Of a DNA stretch of 64,000 bases, positions 17,055 through 29,748 are shown one piece after another. This DNA comes from Aurantimonas sp. Leaf443 (lineage in GTDB: Bacteria > Pseudomonadota > Alphaproteobacteria > Rhizobiales > Rhizobiaceae), in NCBI RefSeq assembly GCF_001425575.1, contig NZ_LMRD01000008.1, forward strand, positions 600-64,599, read 5' to 3'. Each line of letters opens with the position of its first letter. Positions within the stretch are counted from its first letter, which is position 1. The notes beneath the pieces were generated by a model. The model was not told the origin of the DNA. It was given only the letters and a program-made list of their open reading frames with translations, and did not search any database. A program made the translations under genes and the position numbers.

Positions 17055-18611
17055 TCATTCCCACTCGATCGTGCCGGGGGGCTTGGACGTGATGTCGTAG
17101 ACGACCCGGTTGATGCCCTTGACCTCGTTGATGATGCGCGTCGCGGTCTGGCCGAGGAATTCCATGTCGAAGGAGTAGAAGTCGGCCGTCATGCCGTCGA
17201 CGGAGGTCACCGCGCGCAGGGCGCAGACGAACTCGTAGGTGCGCCCGTCGCCCATCACGCCCACGGTCTGCACCGGCAGGAGCACGGCGAAGGCCTGCCA
17301 GATGGCGTCGTAGAGGCCGGCCTTGCGGATCTCGTCGAGATAGATCGCATCCGCCTGGCGCAGGATCTCCAGCTTCTCGCGGGTGATGCCGCCGGGACAG
17401 CGGATGGCGAGGCCCGGGCCGGGGAACGGGTGGCGGCCGACGAAGCGCTCGGGCAGGCCGAGTTCCTTGCCGAGGACGCGCACCTCGTCCTTGAAGAGTT
17501 CGCGCAAGGGCTCGACGAGCTTCATGTTCATGCGCTCGGGCAGGCCGCCGACATTGTGGTGCGACTTGATCGTCACCGAGGGCCCGCCGGTGAAGGAGAC
17601 GCTCTCGATCACGTCCGGATAGAGCGTGCCCTGGGCCAGGAACTCGGCACCGCCGATCTTGGCGGCCTCGGCCTCGAAGGTCTCGATGAACAGGCGCCCG
17701 ATCGTCTTGCGCTTGACCTCCGGGTCGACCTCGCCCTCCAGCGCGCCGATGAAGAGATCCTGCGCCTGAACGTGGACGAGAGGGATGTTGTAGTGATCGC
17801 GGAACATGGTCACGACCTCCTCCGCCTCGTTCAGCCGCATCAGGCCGTGATCGACGAAGATGCAGGTGAGCTGGTCGCCGATCGCCTCGTGGATGAGGAC
17901 GGCCGCGACGGAACTGTCGACGCCGCCCGACAGGCCGCAGATGACGCGGCCCTTGCCGACCTTGGCGCGGATCTCCTCGATGGCCTGCTCCTTGAAGGCG
18001 GCCATGGTCCAGTCGCCGGGCAGGCCTGCGATCTTGTGGACGAAGTTGGAGATCAGCCGGGCGCCGTCCGGCGTGTGCACGACCTCGGGATGGAACTGCA
18101 CGCCGTAGAAGCGGCGCGCCTCGTCGGCGATGGCCGCGAAGGGGGCGCCCGGCGAGGTTCCGACGACGGAAAAGCCCTTGGGCAGCGCGGTGACGCGGTC
18201 GCCGTGGCTCATCCAGACCTGATGGCGCGTGCCCTCGGCCCAGATGCCCTCGAAGAGCGGCGAGGCCTTCTGGACCTCGACGAAGGCGCGGCCGAACTCG
18301 CGATGCAGGCCGCCCTCGATATGGCCGCCGAGCTGGGCGCACATGGTCTGCTGGCCGTAGCAGATGCCGAGGACCGGAATGCCCGCCTCGAAGATCGCCT
18401 GCGGGGCACGCGGCGAATTCTCCTCCGTCGTCGAGGCCGGCGAGCCCGACAGGATCACCGCCTTCGGCGAGAGCCGGGCAAAGCCTTCCGCCGCGAGCTG
18501 GAACGGCACGATTTCGGAATAGACGCCGGCCTCGCGCACGCGCCGCGCGATGAGCTGCGTGACCTGGGAGCCGAAGTCGACGATGAGGACGGTGTCGGGA
18601 TGCGCTGTCAT
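17055..18611 (-). CDS. guaA: GMP synthase (glutamine-hydrolysing)
   Basis: Cytosolic enzyme of 518 residues that converts XMP to GMP with ATP and glutamine, the last step of de novo GMP synthesis. The N-terminal class I glutaminase domain has the nucleophile Cys84 in [10 protein letters not shown] and the His-Glu of [10 protein letters not shown]. The ATP-pyrophosphatase domain has the P-loop SGGVDSSV. The C-terminal dimerisation domain ends in the family-typical GTIEWE. Length and motifs are normal. Transcribed alone; the partner gene guaB lies about 8 kb to the right. Confidence 0.98.
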   Translation of the reverse strand: MTAHPDTVLIVDFGSQVTQLIARRVREAGVYSEIVPFQLAAEGFARLSPKAVILSGSPASTTEENSPRAPQAIFEAGIPVLGICYGQQTMCAQLGGHIEGGLHREFGRAFVEVQKASPLFEGIWAEGTRHQVWMSHGDRVTALPKGFSVVGTSPGAPFAAIADEARRFYGVQFHPEVVHTPDGARLISNFVHKIAGLPGDWTMAAFKEQAIEEIRAKVGKGRVICGLSGGVDSSVAAVLIHEAIGDQLTCIFVDHGLMRLNEAEEVVTMFRDHYNIPLVHVQAQDLFIGALEGEVDPEVKRKTIGRLFIETFEAEAAKIGGAEFLAQGTLYPDVIESVSFTGGPSVTIKSHHNVGGLPERMNMKLVEPLRELFKDEVRVLGKELGLPERFVGRHPFPGPGLAIRCPGGITREKLEILRQADAIYLDEIRKAGLYDAIWQAFAVLLPVQTVGVMGDGRTYEFVCALRAVTSVDGMTADFYSFDMEFLGQTATRIINEVKGINRVVYDITSKPPGTIEWE

Positions 18612-18701
18612 GGCGGACTTCTAGGAAAGTGCGGGACAAATGCAAGGCCGATTCGTTACTCCGGGGCATGGGACGGAGGAACTCTTCGCCATGCCGGCCC
18701 G

Positions 18702-19151
18702 CTAGTTCAGCCGAACGATGGCAAGGTTCAGGAGGCTCGCATAGGCGACCCAGGCCGCATAGGGCACGAAGCACCAGAAGGCGACGGGCTCGCGGGCGCG
18801 GGTGGCGGCCAGGAAGCCGAGGATCGCGGCGAGTAGCGCCAGGATGACCGCGAGCGCCAGACCCGGCGCCTGTGCGGTGAAGAACAGCGGCGACCAGGCG
18901 AAGTTCAGCGCCATCTGGAGCGCCCAGAGCGCCTTCGGCCGGCTCTCTCCGGTCCGCCAGACGCGCCAGCCGGCGATGGCGATGAGGATGTAGAGCACCG
19001 TCCAGGCCGGCGCGAAGACCCAGTCCGGCGGGTTGAACCAGGGCTTGTTCAGCCCTTCGTACCAGCCGCCCGGCACGTTGTTCGCCCCGATCAGCAGGCC
19101 GCCGCCGAGCGAGACGAGAAGGAAGAGAAGAAGGGCGCCCCAGCGTTTCAC
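18702..19151 (-). CDS. tspO: TspO/MBR-family tryptophan-rich sensory protein
   Basis: A 149-residue membrane protein with five predicted helices and the Trp-rich family pattern: NNVPGGWYEGLNKPWFNPPDWVFAPAWTVLY, WALQMALNFAWSPLFF and PYAAWVAYASLLN. TspO proteins bind tetrapyrroles and, in Rhodobacter and rhizobia, modulate gene expression in response to oxygen or nutrient stress. The start is GTG at 19151, overlapping the stop of the methyltransferase gene (GTGA), so its translation is probably coupled to that gene. Confidence 0.93.
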   Translation of the reverse strand: MKRWGALLLFLLVSLGGGLLIGANNVPGGWYEGLNKPWFNPPDWVFAPAWTVLYILIAIAGWRVWRTGESRPKALWALQMALNFAWSPLFFTAQAPGLALAVILALLAAILGFLAATRAREPVAFWCFVPYAAWVAYASLLNLAIVRLN

Positions 19152-20449
19152 GAGCCGGTCCTTGTCAGGAGAGCGAAGAAGAAGCCGTCCGTGCCGGTGC
19201 GGCGCGGCGTCATCGTGAGGACGGAGCCCGTCGCGACCGGCTCGACGAAGATCGCCTCGCGGCCGGCGGGAAAGACGGTCGCAAAGAGAGCCGCCGCGTC
19301 GGCGGGCCCGAAGTCCGGCCGGGCCGCGAGAAAGGCCTCGACGCGCGCGGCATTCTCCGCGCGCAGCACCGAACAGGTGATGTAGGCGAGGCGCCCGCCC
19401 GGCCGCACGAAGCGCGCGGCGGTGGCGAGCACCTTGTCCTGCTCCTCCATGCGCTTTGCGAGCTGGCCCTGGCTCAGCCGCCACTTGGCGTCCGGCCGCC
19501 TGCGCCAGGTGCCGGTGCCGGTGCAGGGCGCGTCGACGAGGACGAGATCCATCGTGCCCTCGAGCGCGGCGATATCCTCGCGCGGCGCGTGGACGATGAC
19601 GTTCGACGCGCCCGCGCGCGCCAGGCGCTCGTAGATGGGCGCCAGGCGCTGGCGGTCGGCGTCGGTCGCATGCAGGGCGCCGGAATTTTCCATGAGGGCG
19701 GAAAGCGCCAGGGTCTTGCCGCCGGCCCCGGCGCAAAGGTCCAGCACCCGCTCGCCGGGCGCGGCGCCCGACAGGAGCGCGGCGATCTGCGAGCCCTCGT
19801 CCTGGATCTCGAAGAGGCCGGTCTGGAAGCCGGCCTCCACCTGCACGTTCGGATGGCGTCCCGCCCCCTCGATCGGCGCGATGCGCAGGCCGAGGGGCGA
19901 CAGGGGCGTCGGTGCCGCCGCGAAGGGCGTGAGCATCGCTTCCACATCGGCGCGCGAGGCCTTCAGCGTGTTCACGCGCAGGTCGAGCGGCGGCCGGTCG
20001 CAGAGCGCGGCGGTCTCGGCCACCCAGTCGGCGCCGAGCGCCTCGGCGAGCGGCGCCTCCAGCCAGTCCGGCACATCCGCCCTGACCGGCCCCGGCGCCG
20101 CGTCGAGATGGCCGGCGAGGAAGCGGTCGATGACCTCGCGGGGCGGCGGGGGCGGCGCGAACCGGTCGCCTTCGAGCGCTTCGCCGAGCGCCTCGGCCGA
20201 CAGGCCGCCAGCCTCCAGCGCCGCGCCGTAGACGAGCGCGGCGTGGTCCGGCATGCCCATGCGATGGGCGAGCGAGCGGCGGCGGCGCAGGACGTCGTAG
20301 ACGAGATTGCCGATGGCCGAGCGGTCGCCCGAACCCGCGAAGCGATGCGAGAGGCCCCAGTCCTTCAGCGCGTCCGCCACGGGGCGGCGGCGGGCGGCCA
20401 TGTCGTCGAGCACCTCGACGGCCGCGGCGATGCGTCCGCCTAGGCGCAT
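19148..20449 (-). CDS. RsmB/NOP2-family RNA m5C methyltransferase
   Basis: A 433-residue SAM-dependent methyltransferase that probably methylates a cytosine in 16S rRNA or tRNA. An N-terminal NusB-like helical region (~1-140) precedes the Rossmann domain. The SAM motif is LDLCAGAGGKTLALSALM, and the two catalytic cysteines are in VDAPCTGTGTW and ITCSVLRAENA. The gene is a typical alphaproteobacterial RsmB homologue; exact target site is not decided from sequence. It heads a two-gene unit with tspO. Confidence 0.9.
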   Translation of the reverse strand: MRLGGRIAAAVEVLDDMAARRRPVADALKDWGLSHRFAGSGDRSAIGNLVYDVLRRRRSLAHRMGMPDHAALVYGAALEAGGLSAEALGEALEGDRFAPPPPPREVIDRFLAGHLDAAPGPVRADVPDWLEAPLAEALGADWVAETAALCDRPPLDLRVNTLKASRADVEAMLTPFAAAPTPLSPLGLRIAPIEGAGRHPNVQVEAGFQTGLFEIQDEGSQIAALLSGAAPGERVLDLCAGAGGKTLALSALMENSGALHATDADRQRLAPIYERLARAGASNVIVHAPREDIAALEGTMDLVLVDAPCTGTGTWRRRPDAKWRLSQGQLAKRMEEQDKVLATAARFVRPGGRLAYITCSVLRAENAARVEAFLAARPDFGPADAAALFATVFPAGREAIFVEPVATGSVLTMTPRRTGTDGFFFALLTRTGS

Positions 20450-20509
20450 GGGAGAACTCCCCGGCCGGTGGAGCGGGCGGGATGGCGGGTGCGTGGAACG
20501 GTCAATCGA

Positions 20510-20917
20510 TCAGGCTTCGTAGGGGTTGAAGAGCTTGGCGCCGGTCGGCTCGAAATGGCGGATGTTGCGCGTGGCGACGACGAGATCGTGCTCCAGCGCG
20601 GTCGCGGCGATGAGGAGGTCCATGTCGCGGCGCTGCAGATTGGTGACGAGCCGCCCCCAGCGCATGGCGACGGCCGTCGTGACCGGCAGCGTTCTCTTCG
20701 CATAGTCGACTTGCGTCTCGTCAAGCCAGTCCTCCAGACGCCTGAAGACTTCGACGTCCCGCCCACGCTGCTTTTCGATGCCGGCCTCGATTTCACCGAA
20801 ACTGACGACGCTGACGAAGAGCCGCTCGGAATCGGTGCGCTCCAGCCAGTCCACGACACTTTGAACGGGCCTCGGACGAAACCCTTCGGAGATGACCATC
20901 GTATCGAGAAGGTACAT
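20510..20917 (-). CDS. vapC: PIN-domain toxin, VapC-type ribonuclease
   Basis: A 135-residue PIN-domain protein beginning MYLLDTMVISE, with the first metal-binding Asp at position 5, a conserved Glu in FGEIEAGIEK, and the later acidic residues in RDMDLLIAATALEHDLVVATRN. VapC toxins cleave tRNA or rRNA when freed from their antitoxin. It starts three bases after the stop of a Phd-type antitoxin, the normal antitoxin-first order. The stop is followed by the methyltransferase gene on the same strand 60 bases away. Confidence 0.93.
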   Translation of the reverse strand: MYLLDTMVISEGFRPRPVQSVVDWLERTDSERLFVSVVSFGEIEAGIEKQRGRDVEVFRRLEDWLDETQVDYAKRTLPVTTAVAMRWGRLVTNLQRRDMDLLIAATALEHDLVVATRNIRHFEPTGAKLFNPYEA

Positions 20918-20920
20918 CGC

Positions 20921-21196
20921 TCAGTCGAAGTCGATCTCGCGCGGAGCGAGTTCGAGCTCCATCGGGTTTCGCTTCTCGAATAGGTCTTCGCAGCCCTCGG
21001 GCAGCTTGGGCGCGCCCAGAATATGCTCGACGAAGGTCTTGGGCCGTTTCGACATCAGCTCGTAGTCGTGCGCGGAGACGACGACGACGGCCTCGCCGCC
21101 CTCCGTCGTCACGCGCTGCGGCTCGCCCTTCTGCGCGGCCTCGACCACGGCGGCGAGACTGTCCTTGGCATCCTGAAGCGTCCAGATCGAACCCAT
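20921..21196 (-). CDS. Phd/YefM-type antitoxin
   Basis: A 91-residue antitoxin. The N-terminus MGSIWTLQDAKDSLAAVVEAAQ followed by PQRVTTEGGEAVVVVSAHDYE is the Phd/YefM DNA-binding fold. The C-terminal ~40 residues, ending in an acidic tail, would wrap the toxin. The ATG at 21196 has GGAGA upstream; the frame stays open further up but without family similarity. The pair is expected to repress its own promoter just upstream of 21196. Confidence 0.92.
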   Translation of the reverse strand: MGSIWTLQDAKDSLAAVVEAAQKGEPQRVTTEGGEAVVVVSAHDYELMSKRPKTFVEHILGAPKLPEGCEDLFEKRNPMELELAPREIDFD

Positions 21197-21284
21197 GGAA
21201 GGTCTCCGTGCCCGTTTGCGCCCAAGGATAGGCGCGACCGGGCCCCGCAACAAGACGAGAGCGATGGACGGGCGCAGAACGGCA

Positions 21285-21310
21285 AAGGGCCGGGATCGCT
21301 CCCGGCCCTT
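21285..21310 (-). terminator. Intrinsic-type terminator after katA
   Basis: Perfect 10-bp stem, AAGGGCCGGG at 21285-21294 and CCCGGCCCTT at 21301-21310, with a six-base loop. It lies 23 bases past the catalase stop in the direction of katA transcription. The run of T after the stem is only three to four bases. Confidence 0.65.
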
Positions 21311-21332
21311 CGTCATGCGTTGCGAAGGTCGC

Positions 21333-22835
21333 CTATTCGGCGGCCTGCTGCGGCGTCTCGGCAGTGACCGAGATGGCCGGCTCGCGGCCCGTCAGCGCGG
21401 CGCGGGCGCGGCGCACGCCCGCCTCGTAGTCCGGATGGACCCGCTTGAAATGGGCGAGCTGGCGCTCGGCGATCTCCTCGGGAATGCCGCTCATCGCCGC
21501 GGCGAGATTGGCGAAGAGCCGCTCCTTCTGCCCGGCGTCGAACAGGTTGAACAGCGCCGTCACCTGCCCGTAATCGTCGTTGCCGATCCGGTGGTTGTAG
21601 CGGTCCGCGTCGCCGTGGATGCGCAGCGGCGGCTCCTTGGCGGAGGGCTGCTCGACCGGGCCGTTCACCGAGTTCGGCTCATAATAGGCGTCCGGATTGC
21701 CGGTCTTGATGCCGCCGAAGACGTTCATCTGGCCGTCGCGGTGATAGTGGTGCACCTCGTTCTTCGGACGGTTCACGGGAATCGTCTCGTAATGGGTGCC
21801 CAGACGGTGGCGATGGGCGTCCGCATAGGCGAAGACGCGCGCCTGAAGCATCTTGTCGGGCGAGTAGCCGATGCCCGACACGATGTTGGACGGCGAGAAG
21901 GCCGCGTTCTCGATCTCGGCGAAGTAGTTCTCGGCGTTGCGGTTCAGCTCCATCACGCCGACGTCGATCGGCGGATAGTCGGCATGCGGCCACACCTTGG
22001 TGAGGTCGAACGGGTTGTACGGGGTCTTCTCCGCGTCGAGCTCGGGCATGATCTGGACCTGCACGGTCCAGCGCGGGAACTCGCCCTTCTCGATGCCGCC
22101 GAAGAGCGCTTCCTGGTAGCTCTCGCGCGTCTTGCCAATGACCTGGTCGGCCTCCTCGTTCGTGTAGTGCTTGTGGCCCTGCTGGGTCTTGAAGTGGAAC
22201 TTCACCCAGTAGCGCTCGCCCGCGTCGTTCCAGAAGGAGAACGTGTGGCTGCCGTAGCCGTTCATGTGCATCGGGTCGATCGGCAGGCCGCGGTCCGACA
22301 TCAGGATCGTCACCTGATGCAGGCTCTCGGGCGAGAGCGACCAGAAGTCCCACATGGCCGTCGGCGAGCGCATGTTGGTCTTGGGGTGGCGCTTCTGCGT
22401 GTGGATGAAGTCGGGGAACTTGTAGGGGTCGCGGACGAAGAAGACCGGCGTGTTGTTGCCCACGAGGTCCCAGTTGCCCTCCTCGGTGTAGAACTTCAGC
22501 GCGAAGCCGCGCACGTCGCGCTCGGCATCGGCGGCGCCCGCCTCGCCGGCGACCGTCGAGAAGCGCGCCAGCATCGGCGTCTCGGTGCCCGGCTGGAACA
22601 CCTTGGCCTTGGTATATTTGGAGATGTCGCCGGTGATCTTCAGCGTGCCGAAGGCGCCCCAGCCCTTGGCGTGGACCACGCGCTCGGGGATGCGCTCGCG
22701 GTTCTGGTGGGCCAGCTTCTCGATCAGCTGGTAGTCCTGCAGCAGCACCGGGCCGCGCTCGCCGGCGGTCCAGGAATTCTGGTTGTCGGGGACCGGAGCG
22801 CCGGCCGTCGTCGTCAGAATGGGCTTGTCAGCCAT
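21333..22835 (-). CDS. katA: Monofunctional heme catalase
   Basis: A 500-residue clade-3-like small-subunit catalase that converts hydrogen peroxide to water and oxygen. Active-site His55 ([12 protein letters not shown]), Asn127/128 region ([14 protein letters not shown]) and the proximal heme ligand Tyr337 ([14 protein letters not shown]) are all present; length is normal. I chose the ATG at 22835 ([10 protein letters not shown]); the frame stays open far upstream but that part is antisense to the oxyR gene. It is divergent from oxyR across 96 bases, so peroxide induction through OxyR is likely. Confidence 0.97.
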   Translation of the reverse strand: MADKPILTTTAGAPVPDNQNSWTAGERGPVLLQDYQLIEKLAHQNRERIPERVVHAKGWGAFGTLKITGDISKYTKAKVFQPGTETPMLARFSTVAGEAGAADAERDVRGFALKFYTEEGNWDLVGNNTPVFFVRDPYKFPDFIHTQKRHPKTNMRSPTAMWDFWSLSPESLHQVTILMSDRGLPIDPMHMNGYGSHTFSFWNDAGERYWVKFHFKTQQGHKHYTNEEADQVIGKTRESYQEALFGGIEKGEFPRWTVQVQIMPELDAEKTPYNPFDLTKVWPHADYPPIDVGVMELNRNAENYFAEIENAAFSPSNIVSGIGYSPDKMLQARVFAYADAHRHRLGTHYETIPVNRPKNEVHHYHRDGQMNVFGGIKTGNPDAYYEPNSVNGPVEQPSAKEPPLRIHGDADRYNHRIGNDDYGQVTALFNLFDAGQKERLFANLAAAMSGIPEEIAERQLAHFKRVHPDYEAGVRRARAALTGREPAISVTAETPQQAAE

Positions 22836-22931
22836 CGGGAGCTTCCCTCGCTGGAATGGTTCCAGACATACATAGGCGCTCGGGCGATAATCTCCAATCG
22901 TATTTCCAAGAGGTTGCGATCGGATTAGCTT
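22836..22931. promoter_or_regulatory. katA-oxyR divergent promoter region
   Basis: The 96 bases between the two start codons should hold both promoters and an OxyR site. It is clearly less GC-rich than its flanks. A dyad ATA-N11-TAT occurs at 22887-22903 and an ATAG lies at 22872-22875, consistent with LysR-type binding, but the full four-part OxyR consensus is not evident. Confidence 0.45.
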
Positions 22932-23831
22932 ATGGCGATGATGACCCTTCGCCAGATGCGCTACTTCGAGGCCCTGTCCCAGACGCTGCATTTCGGCCGC
23001 GCCGCGCGCCGCCTCAACATATCGCAGCCGGCCCTCTCGGCGCAGATCGCGCAGATGGAGGAACTGTTCGGCGGGCCGCTCTTCCTGCGCGGGCCGGCCG
23101 GCGTGCAGCTGAGCGCCGACGGCATCCTCGTGGGGGCGCGGGTGGCGCGTGTCCTTGCCGAGGTGCGCGAGCTCGAGAGCCTCGCCAGCGCCGGGGCCGG
23201 CCTTCTCACGGGGCGCCTGCGTCTCGGGATGATCGCCTCCGTCGCGCCCTATCTCCTGCCGCGCGTGCTGGCCCGGCTGACGCGCGACCACCCTTCCCTC
23301 GACTGCGGGGTGCGCGAGAGCGTGACCGATCGTCTCATCGACGATCTGAACGCCGGCGACATCGATTGCGCCATCCTCGCCCTGCCGGTGGAGGAGAGGG
23401 GCCTCGAAACCCTCCCGCTCTTCGAGGACGTGTTCCATCTCGCCGTGCCCGAGGGCGAGGCCGGCCGTTTCGCGGACGCCGTCGACCCGGCCACGCTGCG
23501 CGGCGAACGCATGATCCTGATGGAGGAAGGCCACTGCCTGCGCGACCAGGCGCTGCAGATCTGCCGCATCGCCGATCCCGGCGAGCGCTCGGGTTTCGGG
23601 GCGACGAGCCTTGCGACGATCCTGCGCATGGTCGCCGGCGGCCTCGGCGCCACGCTCATCCCGCAGATGGCGGTGGAGGACGAGCGCGGGCGCGGGGGCC
23701 TTGCGATCCTGCCCTTCGCGCCCCCCTCCCCGTCGCGCACCATCGCGCTCGCCTTCCGCCCCTCCACGGCGCGCCGGCGCGATTTCGAGGCGCTGGCGCA
23801 GATCCTGCGCGAGGAGCGCAGCGGGGCGTAG
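22932..23831 (+). CDS. oxyR: Hydrogen peroxide sensor and regulator OxyR
   Basis: A LysR-type regulator of 299 residues. The N-terminal winged helix ([27 protein letters not shown]) is followed by the effector domain. Two cysteines, Cys202 and Cys211 in [14 protein letters not shown], have the same sequence context and nine-residue spacing as the redox pair of E. coli OxyR, so the protein should form a disulfide on peroxide exposure. Its position divergent to katA fits. The ATG at 22932 is followed by two more in-frame ATGs (22938, 22941), and the ribosome site is weak for all. Confidence 0.95.
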   Translation: MAMMTLRQMRYFEALSQTLHFGRAARRLNISQPALSAQIAQMEELFGGPLFLRGPAGVQLSADGILVGARVARVLAEVRELESLASAGAGLLTGRLRLGMIASVAPYLLPRVLARLTRDHPSLDCGVRESVTDRLIDDLNAGDIDCAILALPVEERGLETLPLFEDVFHLAVPEGEAGRFADAVDPATLRGERMILMEEGHCLRDQALQICRIADPGERSGFGATSLATILRMVAGGLGATLIPQMAVEDERGRGGLAILPFAPPSPSRTIALAFRPSTARRRDFEALAQILREERSGA

Positions 23832-23912
23832 GAGATCCGGCCCCTCGCCCCGCCCGGCAAGGGTCCCGGCGCGGGGCGCCGCCATCTTGCGCAGCACGGC
23901 CCGCGATGCTGT

Positions 23913-23952
23913 AGCTGCCGGGCGCGGACTTGAGCTGCCGGGCGCGGACTTG
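23913..23952 (+). repeat. Perfect tandem duplication of a 20-bp unit
   Basis: The unit AGCTGCCGGGCGCGGACTTG occurs at 23913-23932 and again, without a gap or mismatch, at 23933-23952. It lies in the 227-bp space between oxyR and the cyclase gene, which holds no gene. It may be a simple slippage product or a doubled regulatory site for the cyclase promoter. Confidence 0.9.
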
Positions 23953-24058
23953 ACGGCCGCCACGAACGCGGCGCAATGCCCGGTCATCGTCTCGAGGAGG
24001 CCGACGCGCCGTCGCCCCGCTCCCGGAGCGCCTTCATCCATCGCGGGGACGCGCGGCC

Positions 24059-25825
24059 TTGACGCTCGAACGAACCTTTTCCCAGCTGCGCGAGGCCGCC
24101 CGCAGGCGCCGCGCGCAGGAGGCGCCGGCCCAGAGCCGCCTCGTCGCGCTGCGTCGCGCCCGCAGGGCGCTGCCCAGTCTCGCCTCGCTGCGCCTCGCCT
24201 CCGGCCTCGTCCTCTTCGCCTATGCCGGCATGCATCTCGTCAATCACGGGCTCGGCAACATCTCGCTGGAAGCGATGGCCGAGGGCGCGCGCGTCAAGCG
24301 GATCGTCTGGGGCAATCCGGTGGGCACGGTCGCGCTCTACGGCGCGCTCCTCCTGCATGTCGCGCTCGTCCTCGCCAAGACGATCGACCGGCGCTCCTGG
24401 CGTCTGCCGCCCTGGCAGGTCGTGCAGATCGCCACGGGGCTCGCGGTGCCCGCCCTCCTCCTGCCCCATATCGCGGCGACGCGCGGCACGGAGATGCTGC
24501 TCGGCCAGGAGGTCGGCTATCGCCAGCTCCTGACGCTCGCCTGGCCGAACGAGATCGTGCGCCAGACGCTGCTTCTCGCCGTCGTCTGGATCCACGGCTG
24601 CGTGGGCCTGCATTTCTGGTGGCGCCTGCGCCCGTGGTACGCCAAGGTCGCGCCCTATCTCGGCTGGGCGGCGGTCGCGGTCCTCGTCTTCGCCATCTCC
24701 GGCTTCGTCAGCGCCTCGCGCCTCGTCATCGCCGAGGACCTGCCGCGCCGCTTCCTGCCGCTGCCGGCCGTCCAGGCCATCGGCTACTGGACCGCCGAGA
24801 TCCGTCTGGCCTCGCTGCTCTTCGTCGCCGCGCTCGGCGCCTATGTCGCGCTGCGCCCGCTCCTCGACCGGCTGCAGGGGCAGTTCCGCGTGACCTATCG
24901 CGGCGAGCGGCCGATGCGGGCCTCCTACGGGCCGACGCTTCTGGAGATCAGCCGCGAGGCGGGCCTCGCCCATGCCTCGGCCTGCGGCGGGCGGGCGCGC
25001 TGCTCCACCTGCCGCGTGCAGGTCCTGTCGGGGCAGGATCTTCTGGACCCGCCCGCGCCGGCCGAGGCGCGGCTCTTGGAGCGCATCTCCGCCCCGCCGG
25101 ACGTGCGCCTGGCCTGCCAGACGCGGCCGCGCGCCGATATCGAGGTGCGCATGCTCGTCAATGCCGGCGAGATCTACGATCCGGCCTCGGCGTCCGACCC
25201 CTATCGCTGGGGCATGGAACGGCAGGTGGCGGTGATGTTCGCCGACCTTCGCGGCTTCACCGCCCTCACCGAGACGCGCCTCGCCTACGACGTCGTGCAT
25301 TTCCTCAACGCCTATTTCGACCGCGTCGCCCGCGCGGTCGAAGGTCACGGCGGCGTCGTCGACAAGTTCATGGGAGACGGCATGATGGCGCTGTTCTCCA
25401 TCGACGAGCCGCTGCCGGCGGGCGCGCGCAAGGCGGTGGCGGCCGCCGCCGAAATGCTCGCCGTCATCGACGCGCTGAACGCCGAACTCGAGGGCGAACT
25501 GGAGACGCCGCTGCGCATCGCCGTCGGCCTGCATTGCGGCCCGGCCATTCTAGGGCGCATCGGCGGCGGGCTCGCCGCCGCCTCCGCCTTCACCGCGCTC
25601 GGCGACACGGTCAACACCGCCGCCCGCCTCGAAGGCATCGCCAAGGCCGAGGACTGCCCGGTCTGCGTCTCGGAAGCGCTCGCCGAAGCGGCCGCGCTCG
25701 GCGAGGGGGCGGGCTCGCGCCTCACCGCCGACATCCGCGGGCGGCGCGGCGACGTGCCGGTGCGCCTCTATGCCGACGCCGCGGCGCTTCACGCGGCGAT
25801 GGGCCGGACGGTCGCCGCCGCCTGA
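24059..25825 (+). CDS. Membrane adenylate/guanylate cyclase with [2Fe-2S] ferredoxin domain
   Basis: A 588-residue class III nucleotide cyclase. Residues ~40-275 form six hydrophobic helices with several histidines ([31 protein letters not shown]), resembling a succinate-dehydrogenase-type cytochrome b anchor. A ferredoxin domain follows, with Cys309, Cys315, Cys318 and Cys353 (C-X5-C-X2-C...C, adrenodoxin-type spacing). The catalytic domain (~385-570) has metal Asp396 (VMFADLRGF) and Asp440 (MGDGMMALF) and the [15 protein letters not shown] motif. The layout suggests heme plus iron-sulfur redox control of cAMP synthesis; rhizobial CyaC-type cyclases are the known relatives of the membrane part. 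The start is a TTG at 24059, chosen for lack of an ATG; a later start is possible. Confidence 0.88.
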   Translation: MTLERTFSQLREAARRRRAQEAPAQSRLVALRRARRALPSLASLRLASGLVLFAYAGMHLVNHGLGNISLEAMAEGARVKRIVWGNPVGTVALYGALLLHVALVLAKTIDRRSWRLPPWQVVQIATGLAVPALLLPHIAATRGTEMLLGQEVGYRQLLTLAWPNEIVRQTLLLAVVWIHGCVGLHFWWRLRPWYAKVAPYLGWAAVAVLVFAISGFVSASRLVIAEDLPRRFLPLPAVQAIGYWTAEIRLASLLFVAALGAYVALRPLLDRLQGQFRVTYRGERPMRASYGPTLLEISREAGLAHASACGGRARCSTCRVQVLSGQDLLDPPAPAEARLLERISAPPDVRLACQTRPRADIEVRMLVNAGEIYDPASASDPYRWGMERQVAVMFADLRGFTALTETRLAYDVVHFLNAYFDRVARAVEGHGGVVDKFMGDGMMALFSIDEPLPAGARKAVAAAAEMLAVIDALNAELEGELETPLRIAVGLHCGPAILGRIGGGLAAASAFTALGDTVNTAARLEGIAKAEDCPVCVSEALAEAAALGEGAGSRLTADIRGRRGDVPVRLYADAAALHAAMGRTVAAA

Positions 25826-26021
25826 CGCCGCAGGCCGGCGCTTCGGCGCCACGCCGACCAATTCGCCCGCCCTCCCTCGACGCGGCGCCGCCATGCGCAA
25901 CCTACCGTCCCGCGGCGGATGAACGCCCTTGGCCGACGAGGTCCGGCAGACCTGCGCCCGAAGCCCGCTGGCCCGGCAGGGCCGGGACGCGGGGACCGGC
26001 CCGGCCCGAACGTGGAGACCA

Positions 26022-26642
26022 ATGATGATCGTCGTGCACAGCCTCGCCTATTCCCGCGCCGTGCGCGTCGTCTGGCTGCTGGAGGAGATCGGCACGCCCT
26101 ACGACCTTCGGACCTACGACCGGACCGAGGCCTATCGCGCGCCGGAGACCCTCAAGGCGCTCCATCCGCTCGGCAAGTCGCCGGTGATCGAGGACGATGG
26201 CCTCGTCCTCGCCGAATCCTCGGCGGTGCTGCGCTACGTCAACGAGCACTATGCCGGCGGGCGCTTCGCGCCCGAGCCCGGCACGCAGGACCATGCCCGC
26301 CACGACGAATGGCTGGACGGCGCGGAAGGCTCCTTCGCCCGCTCGATCATCGCCTCGTTCTGGGCCGCGCGCAGCGGGGCGGAGATGGAGGCGCGCATGC
26401 GCGACGAGCTCGCCCGCAACATGGCCTATCTGAACGCCGTCCTGTCGGAGCGACGCTACCTCATGGGCGACGGGCTGACGCTCGCCGACATCCAGTTCGC
26501 CTATCTCCTCGCCATGGCGGAGAAGACCGGCGCGCTCGCCCCTTACGCGGACGTCCTCACCTACTGGCACCGGCTTTCGCGGGAACCCGCGCTGCGGCGC
26601 GCGCTCGCGAAGACCGGCCCGATGATGCCCGAGCGGCTCTGA
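26022..26642 (+). CDS. Glutathione S-transferase family protein
   Basis: A 206-residue cytosolic protein with an N-terminal thioredoxin-like domain (MMIVVHSLAYSRAVRVVWLLEEIG, then the glutathione-contact motif SPVIEDDGLVLAESSAVLRYV) and a C-terminal helical domain carrying the conserved LMGDGLTLADIQFAYLL. The subgroup resembles bacterial beta-like or YliJ/YfcG-type GSTs; a substrate cannot be named. The ATG at 26022 has GGAG six bases before it. It converges on guaB. Confidence 0.9.
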   Translation: MMIVVHSLAYSRAVRVVWLLEEIGTPYDLRTYDRTEAYRAPETLKALHPLGKSPVIEDDGLVLAESSAVLRYVNEHYAGGRFAPEPGTQDHARHDEWLDGAEGSFARSIIASFWAARSGAEMEARMRDELARNMAYLNAVLSERRYLMGDGLTLADIQFAYLLAMAEKTGALAPYADVLTYWHRLSREPALRRALAKTGPMMPERL

Positions 26643-26656
26643 CGGACCGCCGGAGA

Positions 26657-26688
26657 GCGGGCGCCCCTGCCGCGAAGGCGGCGCCCGC
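26657..26688. terminator. Hairpin between convergent GST and guaB genes
   Basis: Inverted repeat GCGGGCGCC at 26657-26665 and GGCGCCCGC at 26680-26688 with a 14-base loop. It lies between two convergent stop codons. No T-run is present, so termination is inferred from place and stem only. Confidence 0.45.
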
Positions 26689-26696
26689 GGGCGGCG

Positions 26697-29403
<2,707 letters not shown>

Positions 29404-29748
29404 GGTCGATCCTTGTCGCTGCGGCGGCGCGCGCGCCGCCCGTCCGATATGAGCCCCGGTGACAGGCCGAAGGGCGGCCTGCGAAAGGCCTTGCCGCGCG
29501 GCAAGGCCCCGCTCCCGACACCGGGCGTTCCTCTCCCGGCCGGCGCGCGCGAAGCGTCGCGGCCGCGACGCCGCACCTTGCCGACGCGGCCTCGAGCCCG
29601 ATCTGGGGTTCGCGCCGCTCCCGGCAACGGCCGACACGCACAGTTGAGAAGGGGCGTGCCGCCGGCCCTTGCCCAAGCGCCGCCATGGGTATTTCTACGC
29701 GTCGCTAAGCCACGCTTATCTTTCGTCGTTCTGCCGGGAAGTCCAGAC
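29404..29748. other. 345-bp divergent intergenic region
   Basis: Lies between two divergent genes, the metallo-hydrolase and an MFS transporter, and so should contain both promoters. I see no gene and no clear operator. The stretch 29690-29735 is somewhat richer in A/T and is the likeliest promoter for the transporter. Confidence 0.4.

Noticed and set aside
14766-18836. 1356-codon plus-strand frame
   Set aside because: It runs out of frame through the diguanylate cyclase and antisense through guaA; composition is Arg/Asp/Gly-rich and no family matches.
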